In this document: positions 1 to 12,005 of the stretch, in pieces
How positions within the stretch are numbered: the stretch's first letter is position 1
How the letters are laid out: the number at the start of each line of letters is the position of its first letter
Source of the DNA: Lottia gigantea
Lineage: Eukaryota; Mollusca; Gastropoda; Lottiidae
Length of the DNA: 64,000 nucleotides
Direction: 5' to 3'
Assembly (NCBI RefSeq): GCF_000327385.1
Contig: NW_008707797.1
Span: forward strand, 1,512,105-1,576,104
Program-made: the position numbers and the translations under genes
Notes under the pieces: generated by a model
Database searches by the model: none
Told to the model about the DNA's origin: nothing
Seen by the model: the letters and a program-made list of their open reading frames with translations, nothing else

Positions 1-3000
1 TGGTAAGCCTAGACTACCTTGCGGAATTCCCAGTCTGGAGGTTAATTTTATTTTACCGTCCTGAAATATGAACATAAAATAATATAACAATCTAAATAAA
101 TTAAGCCAGTTAAGAACACCCTATATTTGATCCTAAAGTTTTCTGTATTTCAAAAAAAAAGATAATGTTTGGTTTAAGTTCTATACAAAGGTACAGAAAA
201 TATCCCCAAGCGACACATAATGATAACGTTAGTGATTTTGACAATCTCTCAAAAATCACAAGTTTTCAAAAATTTTGAAAATAAAATATTACTATTAATA
301 TTACTCACCTTTTTTGGTTCTGATATCATTTTAGGATGGTTATATAAATTAGAATAGGTACCTGAAATTAGAGGAAATACAGTGTCAATTGTGGAAAAGA
401 AAAATATTACAAACAATGTTAAATGGGCAGTCTAATTTGATTCAAACGTGACAAACTGAGCTTTTTATGTGTGAAACTATTTCAAACCCTTTGTTCAGCT
501 GAAATTTATGCAGGATCACCTAACTTTTACACACCAACAGAGATTAGAAGATAAGACTCCCATGTTACAGTATTTTCTATTCACATCTCATAAGGCAAGT
601 TTGTAACATGGCAAAAGCTTTCATCTAGAAGAGCCCAGAAAACTTCAGGCTTTCCATATTGAAGAGCCAATATAACTTACTCAAAATAGATTCACAATCC
701 CATTTTTCTTTTGGTTCTTCAATAGTAAGATCCATCATATCATCTTCTTTTTCTGAATCCACATCATCTTCATTAATCAGGATTTCTTTTTCATCTACAA
801 TTTCTCGCAGTTTTCTGAAAAAATATCATTATATGATAATTTTATTTATATTTGCAAGAACGGATCTAACAGTGGAGGGTTTCATACTGTCATAGGTTAG
901 GAAAAACATTTTTGGGGTGAGACAATAAGCTAAGGCCTCCTGATACTACAGACCATGCTTGTTAAATAATGCAGAACAGTTGAAAATTGAAAAAGTGTAT
1001 GCTAACGCCACCTGTTCCCATATTCAACAATTTCTAGATCTTACTTATTTTTCTCCTTCCTATCCTTCTGGAAGTCTTTGAGTATTTCCTTCATCAGGGC
1101 ACTTTTAGTAGAAATGGAACCATCGATATCTTCTGTGTCTAAAGCTCCGATCTCTTCCTCATAATACTGCTCATAGAACTACAATATAAAATCAAACCAG
1201 AAATATTAAAACAGAATCTGTAAATCTCTTTACAATGAATATATTGAGGACTATTTTAAAAGTAATAATATATTGTTATTCACATTTCAATATATGATGA
1301 TTTATCAAACAGCTACCTGTTAATGTAATAAAATACTATCACTTCTATCAAGTGGTTGAGTATTTGCTGATTTTCTGCATTTTATCTTTTTAATACTGCC
1401 ACAAGGCTCAGGAATTCAGTAGATACCTTAGTTACGACTATATCAAAGAAATTGAAACTTATGTAAACAAACCTTCTCAAATCTGTCATCTAAAAGTGTT
1501 AAACCTTCGTTTCTCCTTATCACTGATGATGTCATAGAATAATTCGTAAATCGCGATTTCGTTTCTTCTTTATCCAAATTTTCCTCTCCATCAAAATCAT
1601 CATTTTCACTGAACATATCGTCTTCGTCAGTTTCAAAATCTGAACCAGAGTCATCTTCTTTATTTTCTTCTCTGAAAATATAATGGAAAAATTTATAGTT
1701 GTTCATTCTAATCAAAATGCCTCCAATTGTCATCCGTGACTTTTCAAAATTGACATTTTCTAATAAGACTACTGTATTTCTTAAAATCTAGATTTGATTT
1801 CATTTTCCAGAAGGCCTCTATTTTTATTAGAACCATAGAGTTACCTACCCTTCCATGTTCTCTTCCCCTTCAACAGGAGCGTTGGCTTTCGTAATAAAAT
1901 CATCATCTAGCAGATTGTCCTCATCATCAAAATCAAAATCATCATCAAGACCAGCTACGATATCAGGATCCCATTCAATTAGTGGACCTGTTAATCATAT
2001 CATCATAAAAATATTAATATTAAAATAGTTAATTTCATAGCTCAGCTGTATTTGTCGTTCAAAATGTTAAGTTTACTTCATAAATGATTTTAGAACCTAA
2101 CCCACTATTTCATCCAATCAGCATGGGCTAAATTTTCTATTCAATGAAATTTATTCTCAATCATGTTACATTTTGATTGACAGCTAGCTTTAGGTGGTTT
2201 GTAAGTTAGTTCAAAATAAGTCCCTTGGCTTCCTCCTCCCACTTCTTAAACGTTAAAATTTTTGCTATTAAATATGTTCTAGCAATCAATATTGCTTCAA
2301 TCCATTTCAAATTAGTTTTCAACTCTTACCTTTCCTAGGAGCTGCTTTATTCAACATTCCAGTTTTAGCCTGAACTTCTGATCCAAAAACAGATGATGGT
2401 AAAGTTATATTAGATTTCGTCTTTTTCTCTTCTGTTTCCGTCTCATCTTCCTCTTCTTCTTCTTCGCCATCTTCTTCCCTATCACCATCTTTCTTTTCTG
2501 ATTTCTGCAAAATAATTTATAAATTTTATTATCAAAATATACCTTCAAAAGTTACTATCAAATAAATCATATGGAGGTCTAAATATATATCTATTCATGT
2601 GGTTTTTAAACAGATGAATCAATATGCTGCTTCACAGTAACAAAACTGGTGAATATTATAAAAATATAGGCCCACGAGACAACACTTCTCATATGAAAAA
2701 GATTGTTTTGATTGGCTTATATTCAAAACCGAATTGAATTATATTCAATCATGGTCCCATCTATAGGCGGTTGTGGTTTATTACCTTAGATGTAGACGGT
2801 TTAGGCTTGTCAGATTTGGAGATTATTACCTTAGAAGTAGACGGTTTAGGCTTGTCAGATTTGGAGATTATTACCTTAGAAGTAGACGGTTTAGGCTTGT
2901 CAGATTTGGAGATTATTACCTTAGAAGTAGACGGTTTAGGCTTGTCAGATTTGGAGATTATTACCTTAGAAGTAGACGGTTTAGGCTTGTCAGATTTGGA

Positions 3001-3998
3001 GATTATTACCTTAGATGTAGACGGTTTAGGCTTGTCAGATTTGGAGATACGGATCCTCTCTATCGGTTCCAACTCAGAAATTTCATTGGCATCCCGAAGA
3101 TGTTGTAGATAATTATATTCATCTTCATAAAACACACCAAATTTTCTTTCTTCCTCTTTCCTAGCCTCCTGAAATGTAAAGGCACGATATATATACATCT
3201 GTGAATCAATGTTTCATGATATGAAACGAGATTCCATGAAATGAAAGACTAGAAATATTATAACAGAACCTGAAACATGTTGTTACTTATGTTGCTGCTG
3301 ATGGCAATATATGGACTAGATCTATACCAGTATAATTTAAAATCTTTACCCTTTCATTAATAGGCAGTAGAACTCTGGTTCCAACATCATCATTAGCAAT
3401 CAGAGGATCACGCTGACTTCTATGAACCAATGAGAACGTAACTGAATTCTTCTTGTCTATAAACTTCTTCTTCTTCTTAGGCTGTAATTAAAAAAAAGGA
3501 TTATTTTATACATCTATGGAAAATACTAGACTCAGCCTACAGACACAGGCTACAAATAACCATTATTAGCCATAGCATGTGATGTGGACTCTCTGGATGA
3601 GATGCATTGCCTACAAATTAAAAGAAAAGGCTGTAGAATAGATACACTGTTAACTAATAAACCATTATATCATTATTGGCCATGTGTCACACAGGATGAA
3701 CAGGTTGCTGACAAACCAAAATCCTTCACGGAGGCTACTTGATTATAAAACACGATAAGCCATGTGGACTCTCAGTGGTGACTCCAAGGGTTTGGCATCC
3801 CCAGTCCACAAGTTAAGAGTGGCTACCGTACTTGAAGAAGGGTAAGCAAGCACTGTCATTATTAGCATAATAAAATTAAACTTGAAACTGTGTAAGATAC
3901 CGTGAGATATCGTTATTTTTGAATTGAATGTTGCTAACTTAGTGAACGTTCATCCAACTCGCCATACCATAACACCAAATATCTCTCATACGTACCAT
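1..3998 (-). CDS. LTV1: LTV1 ribosome biogenesis factor (spliced; 3' end outside window)
   Basis: Homologue of LTV1, which helps assemble and export pre-40S ribosomal subunits. Exons, in transcript order: 3998-3996 (only the ATG), 3481-3350, 3168-2785, 2504-2330, 1987-1849, 1671-1473, 1178-1045, 814-681, 361-309 and 34-1 (continues off the window). All junctions are GT/AG and keep phase. About 462 residues are visible; human LTV1 is about 475. Recognisable family blocks are the N-terminal KKKKKFIDKK, VHRSQRDPL, KFGVFYEDEYNYLQHL, LPSSVFGSE, DPDIVAGLDDDFDFDDEDNL, ETKSRFTNYSMTSSVIRRNE, EKWDCESI, the short TYSNLYNHP exon, and TGIP in the last partial exon. The linker after YLQHL is unusual: exon 3 has gained a 15-residue repeat (separate entry). 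The middle is very acidic, as in the family. It is divergent to the SLC17A9 gene, so the two probably share a promoter region. Identity is firm; exon ends were read by eye. Confidence 0.93.
2781..3049 (-). repeat. 45-bp coding minisatellite in LTV1 exon 3 (6 copies)
   Basis: Six head-to-tail 45-bp units, nearly identical, lie at the 3' end of LTV1 exon 3 and add six copies of a 15-residue lysine/serine/proline block (SKSDKPKPSTSKVII). Each unit contains AAG|GTAATA, the same string used as the exon's final splice donor at 2785/2784. The valine-isoleucine-isoleucine of each internal copy therefore has the same sequence as the start of the intron. Because 45 is a multiple of three, use of any of the six donors leaves the reading frame intact. 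Unit-to-unit differences are few (gatgtag versus gaagtag), which suggests recent expansion. Confidence 0.95.
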
Positions 3999-4348
3999 TT
4001 TGATGGAATTTGTTATATTTCAAGAAATTGGAAATAAACACACGTGCAGCGGAAGTGATCAATGTTTACAATTTTACAAATTAGGAATCCATGCGAAAAC
4101 GGAAAACGAAATATTAGATTTCTTTAAAAAAGAAAAGCCTCTCTCAAATTGACTTATATCATAAGATTTGACTTATTTTAAATTTTCCTAAGCAAAATTT
4201 CATTAATGTTTCTTAGAATATTAATGGTGCTGGCTGTAATATTGAACGAATTAAAAATTTGTACGGAATTGATCTATTTTTGTAGTCTCGGTTTTCAAAA
4301 AATAAAAAACCATAAGATGTAAACGTCTGGATGTGGAGTATAAACAAA
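3999..4348. promoter_or_regulatory. Divergent LTV1 / SLC17A9 intergenic region
   Basis: The two start codons are 350 bp apart on opposite strands, so both 5' UTRs and both core promoters must fit in this stretch unless there are upstream non-coding exons. It is AT-rich, with no obvious CpG cluster or canonical TATA box at a fixed distance. The call rests on gene arrangement alone. Confidence 0.55.
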
Positions 4349-7300
4349 ATGTCGAAGACTGTAAATCCTGATGACGTTTACAAAGAAAGAGTATCAATGA
4401 AAGATGACATGAAATGCCCAGATGGAAAATATTGGACGAGGTGAACCTATTCAGCTTTTATTTACTGCTTACGGATCCTTAGAAAATCGCATTGATCTCA
4501 TAGATCTACTAACGGAATGTGAAATGAAAAAATAAATATTATTTTGGTGTCCGTAATTTGTCAACTTCTTGTCCACCAAACAGCATTGGCTCTTGTTGTT
4601 TGTAGATCTATTTCGAAAGCAGCTAACACTTTTGTCTTAAATGATGGGGGCTTTTGTCCAAGAAGTTATGGTAATGATGCAAAATTGCAGAAGGACTCTC
4701 GTGCCAAAAAAGCGCTATTGATTGTCAGTTCTTCAGATTTCTTGATCATCTTATTATAATGTGATTATTTTTTTCTGTTACAGGCAAGAGAAGAGAAAAT
4801 GGGCAGTAGGATTGTTTCTGGGTACCGCCATGTTATATTCCTCCCGGACAATCATGCCCCTGTCCATAGTTACAGTGTCAGAAGAAATGGGGTGGGATAA
4901 AACTGAAGCTGTAAGTACAGTACTTTAGTTGCCTAAAGTTCATTAGCTGCTACAAAGGTTTTGCCAATATGTTGTTTTGGATTCCCAGTTTTGTATTGCA
5001 GTTTTGATCATTAAACTTGTTTTTTTTCATTATTGACAGCTTAAGATCCCCCCACAGGAAGCTGCAGTTGATCAGTGAGTTAAATGCTTGCTCAGGGTGG
5101 AGATAAAACCTTTGAATCATTCCATGACCATGAAGAATTTAACGAAATTGAAGAATTTTGACCTTTCTAACTAACAAGATGTCATTATGTTTTCTATTCT
5201 TTTTTGTTCCAGGGCACAGTACTGTCAGCTTTTTTCTGGGGTTACACAATGACCCAGTTTCTAGGAGGGTATTTGAGCGACCGTGTAGGAGGGGATGTGG
5301 TGATACCCATAGCAGCCTGTCTCTGGGGGCTGATCACATTCTGGACCCCACAGTTAGCCTACGCAGCCTCTGATAAACATAATGCCCTGTATATAGTGGT
5401 ATTGACTAGGGCGTTACAGGGTATATTTCAAGGTGAGTGGACATTATGATGTTATAATTAGCAAAAACAACCCCAGAAAACTCCCACCCTTTCAACTAAA
5501 CACTTATGATCAAAGTTTGTCAAAAGCATACAAAGTTTCAGGCAATAACTGGAGCTTTTGATAAATTTTGATTTTAAGCATTTTGTGACACAGGGGTTAA
5601 GACAGTCCACTTGAAGATATTCTCTGACAAAAATATGTGAATTGCCAAATAATGTGTTGAAAGCAAGGTAATTAGAGATCAAAGCAATAGAATTTGATGT
5701 TTGAAAGGCAAATACAAGTCAGGACCAAATCAAAGTTAAAGAATGAAAATACAAGGCTTGGTTTTGAAGTCAATATTGGTTTGTTGCTTCATTAGAGTTC
5801 ATATAAAGCTAGCTTGGTATATTCAGACAAACTCTCAAGACTGTAAGAGAATACCTTGATTTCCTCAAAACTCATGTTGAACAAATTTTTATCCCGCAAG
5901 ATAGGCATATTCACACTAATAAACAAACAAAAAACACGTGTGTCAATATGTTTTGAAGCAATTTGATCCCCAATCTAAATTCCGACTGTCTTTAGGATTT
6001 CAAATGCCGGCTACAACTAGCATGATCAGCAGACATGTTGATAGATCACGTGCCATCTACACGTCAACAGTTGTCACGGGCAACTTTGTAGGGTAAGTCA
6101 AGGGAGATCACTCTAGGTAGAGAGAAAATATTGGGTTACACTATCACGATTTGACTGTTTTGAAATCGGCTCTGGTATTTTTTTTTCTTTCCTGTTTTAT
6201 TTAAGCCATTTACATTTTAGATCTAACAACATTTGTAAGCAATGTGTGTTCTAAATTTGTGTTAATTGAAGGTTTGCATGAATTATGCCAAATCGTTATA
6301 CAATCAAACTTAAAAGAGTTCTAGAATGAGTGAAGTTGCCCATACCAAAAAAGGAAACAAAATATCTGGAGCTGTATTTTAATCAGATTCTATCATGGTT
6401 TTGATGTTTAGCGACACAAGGGTGATTTAAAAGTAGTAATATGGAAGTCTTTCTGTTTATGATGGTTTATTTGGCTATATATAGTCTTTTAGTATATAAT
6501 ATCAAAGATATAATGCACGGTATGGAAGGACCGTCTTAGACCATCTTGGATGAGTAATTATCATTTCACAAACTACAATCCAAATTTCCTAAGGTTCTGC
6601 CTACATTTTTTTTTATCACCCTCAGCTCGCTACACCAAGTTTTGTTTGGTTTTGACTATAATTTTACCCAAAGTAGTTCTAATGTTCAAATTTGACAAAA
6701 ATTCTGCTCTCAGGTCTGAGTTATTTCCCTTGCTTTTAACTCTATAAGTTGCAAGATTTAATTGTAGCCTGATATGTTTGGTATATTCATATATTATATA
6801 CAAATATTTAAGAATAAATTTTTTCTGAGTAATTCATTAAAACCTTAGTTGGATACAACAAATTCCTTTATGAAGTAAAGATTTCTTCTATGACTTCAGA
6901 TTTCTCTGTGACTTCAAAAGAACTTCTCTATATTCACAATTTTAGACTTCTTCTATGACTTCTAAGTTTATATACTTTTTGACTTCTATAGAATCTTCTA
7001 TGTTTTCAAAAATATTTTGTCACTTCTTTCATGACTTCATCAGGATCTCACATGACTTCAATGGATTCTGCTATGACTTCAATAGAATCATCTTTGAAAT
7101 ATTCTGTGACTTCTCTAGAATCTTATTTTACTTCTATATATAATCTTATATAACTTTTATAATATGGTGTGACTTCAATGGAGACCTTCCTTATATATAA
7201 AAACATTGGTGACTTCTCTAGAATCATTTATGACTAATCGATGTGATGTCATTTCCTTACTTTTATTGAAACTTCTTTGACTTCTCTAGAATCCTCACGA

Positions 7301-10300
7301 CTGATCAAATATTCTATGATGTCATATCCTTCTAGTGTTTTATTTCTATCTGATATATATTTAGGTTTTCATTTTCCAAGTATGACTAGCCTAGTCTCTA
7401 AAAAAACGACCCAAACAGAAAGATCGTCAACTTTTGTTGCCATTGCTACTGGGTCTACTTTTGGGTAAATTTTAGTTTTTATATTAACCTTTGTCTGTGT
7501 TTTTACTAACTATCCACGTCTGGTAGATTTAGAGCTGAGAGAATGACATTTTTTTGGTTAATAATCAGCGCTACGTCTTTCTTTCAAGAAAAATTGCTCA
7601 AAAGTAACAAACATATACTTTTCATCATGAAAAAATTTCTGTGTAAAAAAAATTGGCTATTAGAACCATTGGTTGTAGACAATTTTTTGAAAAATTATTT
7701 CAACCGATAAAAACTGTTCTTAACCTAATATGGCAGACGTGATCATTGACCGTCATTCTCCCAGTTATAAATTAGTATTTAGTTAGACATATTTTAATTA
7801 GATGTTAGATTACAGTTGATGCTCATACAGTTTTATTCAGAGTTCATAGGTCGGTTTAAAAAATAGAATTTTAAGGAAATCTTTCTGTTAAGAAATAAAT
7901 AACATGAATAGAAAAGACAAATAAACTTTGAGACTCAAAAATAGTAATAAGATACGATAGAACACATACATCAAGAAAACACTAAAAATAATATGAACTA
8001 TGAACTCTTAATCAGAGCTGAATTAGCATCTTTACTTTCTTTTCTGAGTCTTTATACCTCCTCCTTGTTTCACTAACAGTTTTATAGCTTGACTTGATTC
8101 AACAAGGGAATGTGAGTCAGTCTACATCTACCCCTTGATACATCTGTATTATATTCTCACCAGGAGGTAAAACACAAGCCTCATTGATGTTATATAGTCA
8201 AAAACCAGTTCCTGAATCCTCTTCTGTCTCAGTCAACGTATGATTGGTCCATGTTTTATTTTCCAACCAATTAGAATCTTGGAAACAAATTTTACACCAA
8301 AAATGATTCTGAAGAATACACTTTTGATAATCAACCCCGTTTGTAGCTGGATTTCTAAATTGCAATTAGGGTATACTGCCTTAAAGGATGTTGTGTAGTA
8401 TATCAAGGGCTTAATCTCGATTGACTCACACACCCTTCATGGATTAAGTTGAACTTAGACTTCGACTCGTTGCGATTGTCGATTAATATTGTGGTTTGAT
8501 CTACAGGGTTTCACTATCCCAGTATGACTAGTATGATATCCCGTAAAGTTATGGAACATGAACGTTCGTTGACGTACAGTGCCGTAGCAACTGGATCTCA
8601 TGTAGGGTAAGCTAGCTTCGCTTCATTTCCTTCCATTTCATTGGCTGAAATTACGCTTTTTGTCGTTGTATAGTGGGTGTCACTTTTCCTTCAAAAAAAA
8701 ATCATCTGGTCCTGGCCAATTCCTAAATTAAGATCATTTCAACCAATTTTTTTCATTTTTTTCCTCTACCCCAAAATTTTTTGAAAGGGATGTGAAACCC
8801 ATATTTGTTTTCCTATTTTTGTATACCTTTATGTCATTTCCCATTCAGTTCGGAGCTTGAAATCTGCTTGTTTTTAGCTTAATTTTAATTTTAAATCCCA
8901 AAATTTCAGATGAAATGAGGAAACGGTGAATCAGAAATTAAGAACTTGGTTTTTTTTTCTGTGTTTCTATTTATTTGGTTGTGGCTTAAAATCACCATAT
9001 GACTTTCCATTTTACATCTTCATTGAAAATGGTCGAGAAATGAATTTGTTACAATGAAGTTGTGTAATAGAATGTCATTACGTATTTTAAGACTGTGGTT
9101 GTTTGTTTCCTTTTTATTATAAACACACTTACGTTGGCCTGTTCCCTGCTTTTTATTTTCAATCCTGAAAGATATTGATGCTTTTATTTTTATTTTTAAC
9201 ATTTGTTCACAATTTTTCAATGTAGTCTTATGATATGTTATTGAACATGTTTCGAAAGATTCTGAATGCTGATGAAAGCCTAGATTATTCTCAAATATTA
9301 AAGTTTTGTAAGAGTAACAATTTAACAATTTTTGAAAAGCTGTATTTCTGAAATAAATGTATGATGTATGAATGTCAAATGAATATTTTGTTTTTATTTT
9401 AGAACCTTACTAACAGGAAGCTTGGGGTCCTTTTTATTAGACAGATACGGGTGGAACATGCCCTTTTATTTTATAGGTAAGTTGTTGCTTTAAGTGAAGA
9501 GGTTTCACAGCCTTTGAAGGTTATTATACGTTTATTATAGCTCCTATTTATACCATCTCATTGGGGCGTGAGAATTAAACCCCAGCAAAACCTCTTCAGT
9601 TCAGCAGAGATTGATTTCATCAGAAAGTCTTAAACATACTATCACAAAAAAAAAAACCCAGACGGGCCGATTTTAATTGTGACCTTTGACCTTTTCAGGA
9701 GGGTGTAGTATATTATGGATGTTGGGGTTGAGATATTTCTTAATTAAAAAACATCGTCTGAATAATATTAACGTGAGATTAGACGAGGGACCGAACCCAA
9801 ATAAAATACGAGGTCAACCAGCTGTACCGTGGGTCACACTCTTCACTAAACCAGCTTTCTGGTAAGTAGTCTTTTCTTTCAAAGTTCAAACACCAGCCGT
9901 GTGACTCTATAGGTGGGGCAGAATTTGTATAGACCAAACCTTATTTTTCAAGTGTATCTAGGACACTGATAGCACCAACTTGCAACATTCTAATATACAC
10001 TCTGATGACTATGGGTCATGTAATGGCTTCTGTTATGGGTCCTGTAAACTCAATAATGAAGGGGCATGTTTGATTTATTTTTGTTCTTTGTTTTTTTTTT
10101 CAGGTCATTAATAGTTGGTCATTTTTGTGAAAATAACGCTTTTTATATTTTATTGTCATGGTTACCAACATATTTTCATGAAAATTTTCCCCATGCCAAG
10201 GTAAGTCTTTAGGGGAAGGGATGAGAATTTCATCTTGCTGATATATTGATTGAGTCCCTCCCCATCTTTGTAAAAGCCACGCCCCTATTGATTATAGATG

Positions 10301-12005
10301 GGACAGCAATTCACTTTATACTTTTAGCTTTGTAGGGTGGTGATCATAACAACCTCTTTCAGCATCAATATTTAAATTTTGCATCATAATGCGAGGTTTA
10401 CCTACTACAGTGAAACACAGTAGAAATTTGAAGAAATGATAGTCCCCTCAAATAATTGTTTTTACTTTATTTTGAATTTGATTTCAGGGCTGGGTTTTTA
10501 ATGTGGTACCATGGGTAGTAACTATACCCAGTTCATTGTGTAGTGGGTGGATAGCTGACCATATGATTACTAAAGGTAAGGATTTTATAATGTGGGGGTA
10601 GGGAGGGGAGGGGATGGTAGGGTAAGGATGTTTAAGAGAGGTGGAGGGGTAAGTAACTATACCCAGTTCATTGTGTAGTGGATGGATAGCTGACTATATG
10701 ATTACTAGGGGTAAGGAGTTTTGAGACAGGGGGAGACAAGGGTAGGGGGGAAAGAAATTTAATGTGATAACTTTAATTGAGAAATAAGATACAAGTGAAA
10801 AAAAAACAGTAAGATAGTGCTGCTGTCATGGCAAAATTTTACTCATTGTACACAGTAGGACATTGTTTGTTTTCATTAACCCATTCTGGAGCATTTCATC
10901 TCATTTTATATTATTTTTATTTTAGGTTATTCTGTCACATTTGTCCGAAAATTGATGGAGGTAGGTCACTCTGTGTTGAACATGTCAAAATATTTTTAAA
11001 ATTAGTTTTATCGTTATTCCATAACAAGTACTTAAAGGAATTCAAAATGGGTTTTCAAGTTTTATATATTTGTTTTATCATCATATTGTCAAAATACCTT
11101 GTTTCTGTCATTATAGAGTGTGGCCTTATTAGGAACATCGTGTTTTTTAGTGTTAATATCATACACTACAACCTATGCTGGTTCCTTAACGTGTATGGCT
11201 ATAGCTATATCATGTTGTGGTTTTCATAACAGTGGGATATTAGTCAACCCTCAAGATATAGCTCCTAAACACGCTGGCTCCGTCTTCGGTAAGTTGGACT
11301 TGCTACTTTTTTAATGCTAAACTGCAGCTACAAATGTGACCAGCAAGTGAGAATTAAGCCCCAGCAAAACCTTCTTCAGTTCAGCAGAGATTGATTCATT
11401 TACAGTGTCTTTGTACAAAATCAAAAAGATATAGATATTGATACGTTTTTGGCAGCTCAAAATAATCAGAAAGAGTTCTCTGGGCCTTTAATTTATCAAA
11501 TTTTGTGAGTATAAAATCTGAGTCCCAGCACCAATTTATTCCTGGCGACGGGAATGAATATGATCTTGTGTCTATATTGTCACAGAACATACAAATTGTA
11601 TTTTGTATCTTGATATGAAATAAGGAATAAAATAAAAACACTAAAGTTTGTATGTTAAATAGAAATTGAAAGCTGTATTGTTTATTTATTTTCAGGTATA
11701 ATGAATATGGCTGGAGCTATCCCAGGTAAAATTTTATTTGTTTTCTCTTCTAACAAATAACTTTTATAACCCCGCTTTGTGTTTTCTTTGAAGGTTTATT
11801 GAAGTGGTTAGATCATGAACCATGGAAACTAAATACTGATAATTTATTCACTGAATATATTTCAGGTTTTGTAGGGGTATATATCGCAGGACATATTTTA
11901 GAAGCCACAAAAAGTTGGAGTGCCGTGTTTAACCAAACAGCAGGTGTGTGTATGGTGGGATGGGTGGTCTTTATATTTTTTGGAACGGGCAAACAGATTA
12001 TTTAA
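4349..12005 (+). CDS. SLC17A9: SLC17A9-type vesicular nucleotide transporter (VNUT), 12 exon positions
   Basis: Major-facilitator transporter of the SLC17 family, closest by eye to SLC17A9/VNUT, which loads ATP into secretory vesicles. Exons: 4349-4440, 4784-4910, 5213-5432, one of three exon-4 versions (5996-6092, 7365-7464 or 8507-8606), 9403-9476, 9699-9861, 10104-10200, 10488-10575, 10926-10960, 11117-11288, 11696-11725, 11866-12005. The product is 445 residues with a 100-nt exon 4; human SLC17A9 is 436. Matching blocks include MPLSIVTVSEEMGWDKTEAG, SAFFWGYTMTQFLGGYLSDR, TRALQG, TLLTGSLGSFLLDRYGW, SWLPTYFHENFPHAKGW, FNVVPWVVTIPSSLCSGW, HNSGILVNPQDIAPKHAG and GAIPGFVGVYIAG. The arginine in TRALQG aligns with the charged residue considered essential in this family. 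An in-frame ATG at 4331 would add six residues; 4349 was preferred for its A at -3. The family assignment is secure; substrate (ATP/nucleotide) is inferred from homology. Confidence 0.93.
5996..6092 (+). other. SLC17A9: SLC17A9 alternative exon 4A (97 nt)
   Basis: First of three homologous exons. It has an AG acceptor (tttag) and GT donor (gtaagt), enters at phase 1 and leaves at phase 2. It encodes FQMPATTSMISRHVDRSRA and then a loop ending TGNFVG. It is one codon shorter than 4B and 4C and lacks the Glu before Arg (DRSRA instead of xERS). It covers the helix-4 end and following loop of the MFS fold. Confidence 0.9.
6885..7300 (+). repeat. Degenerate intronic tandem repeat upstream of exon 4B
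   Basis: About 400 bp of diverged, irregular copies of a roughly 20-bp motif related to tatgacttctatagaatctt. It is pyrimidine- and AT-rich and lies in the intron just before exon 4B. No protein is encoded. An effect on exon choice is possible but not shown. Confidence 0.6.
7365..7464 (+). other. SLC17A9: SLC17A9 alternative exon 4B (100 nt)
   Basis: Second homologous exon, with the same phases as 4A and 4C. It encodes FHFPSMTSLVSKKTTQTERS, then a segment ending ATGSTFG. Acceptor tatttag, donor gtaaat. The intron just upstream is a degenerate tandem repeat (6885-7300). The alignment to the vertebrate segment (FPALTSLLSQK...ESER...GSQFG) is clear. Confidence 0.9.
8507..8606 (+). other. SLC17A9: SLC17A9 alternative exon 4C (100 nt)
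   Basis: Third homologous exon. It encodes FHYPSMTSMISRKVMEHERS, then LTYSAVATGSHVG. Acceptor ctacag, donor gtaagc. It is the version most like the vertebrate sequence (ERAFTYS...GSQFG), so it may be the constitutive or ancestral form. All three versions are 1 modulo 3 in length, so exactly one (or four) can be included without shifting frame. Confidence 0.9.
9565..9625 (+). repeat. Dispersed repeat (CAGCAAAACC...TTCAGCAGAGATTGATT), copy 1
   Basis: A 50-60 bp block (ccccagcaaaacctcttcag, then ttcagcagagattgattt) in an SLC17A9 intron. It recurs at 11350-11403 in another intron of the same gene, and in reverse orientation at 59355-59405. Probably the end of an interspersed element; family unknown. 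Confidence 0.6.
10646..10712 (+). pseudogene. Partial duplicate of SLC17A9 exon 8 with its donor
   Basis: About 65 bp repeat the 3' part of exon 8 and its splice donor (actatacccagttcattgtg, then tagtggatggatagctgac) with few changes, about 145 bp downstream in the next intron. The acceptor and 5' half are missing, so it cannot act as a full extra exon. It looks like a small local duplication left in the intron. Confidence 0.85.
11350..11403 (+). repeat. Dispersed repeat (CAGCAAAACC family), copy 2
   Basis: Matches the copy at 9565 over ccccagcaaaacc, ttcttcagttcagcagagat and tgatt. It lies in the intron after SLC17A9 exon 10. Confidence 0.6.

Noticed and set aside
2771-3112. Two plus-strand frames of about 110 codons
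   Set aside because: They are antisense shadows of the LTV1 exon 3 repeat.
11799-12005. Separate small gene starting with ATG at 11799
   Set aside because: It is the last SLC17A9 exon read through from intron sequence; the acceptor at 11866 fits the family alignment.
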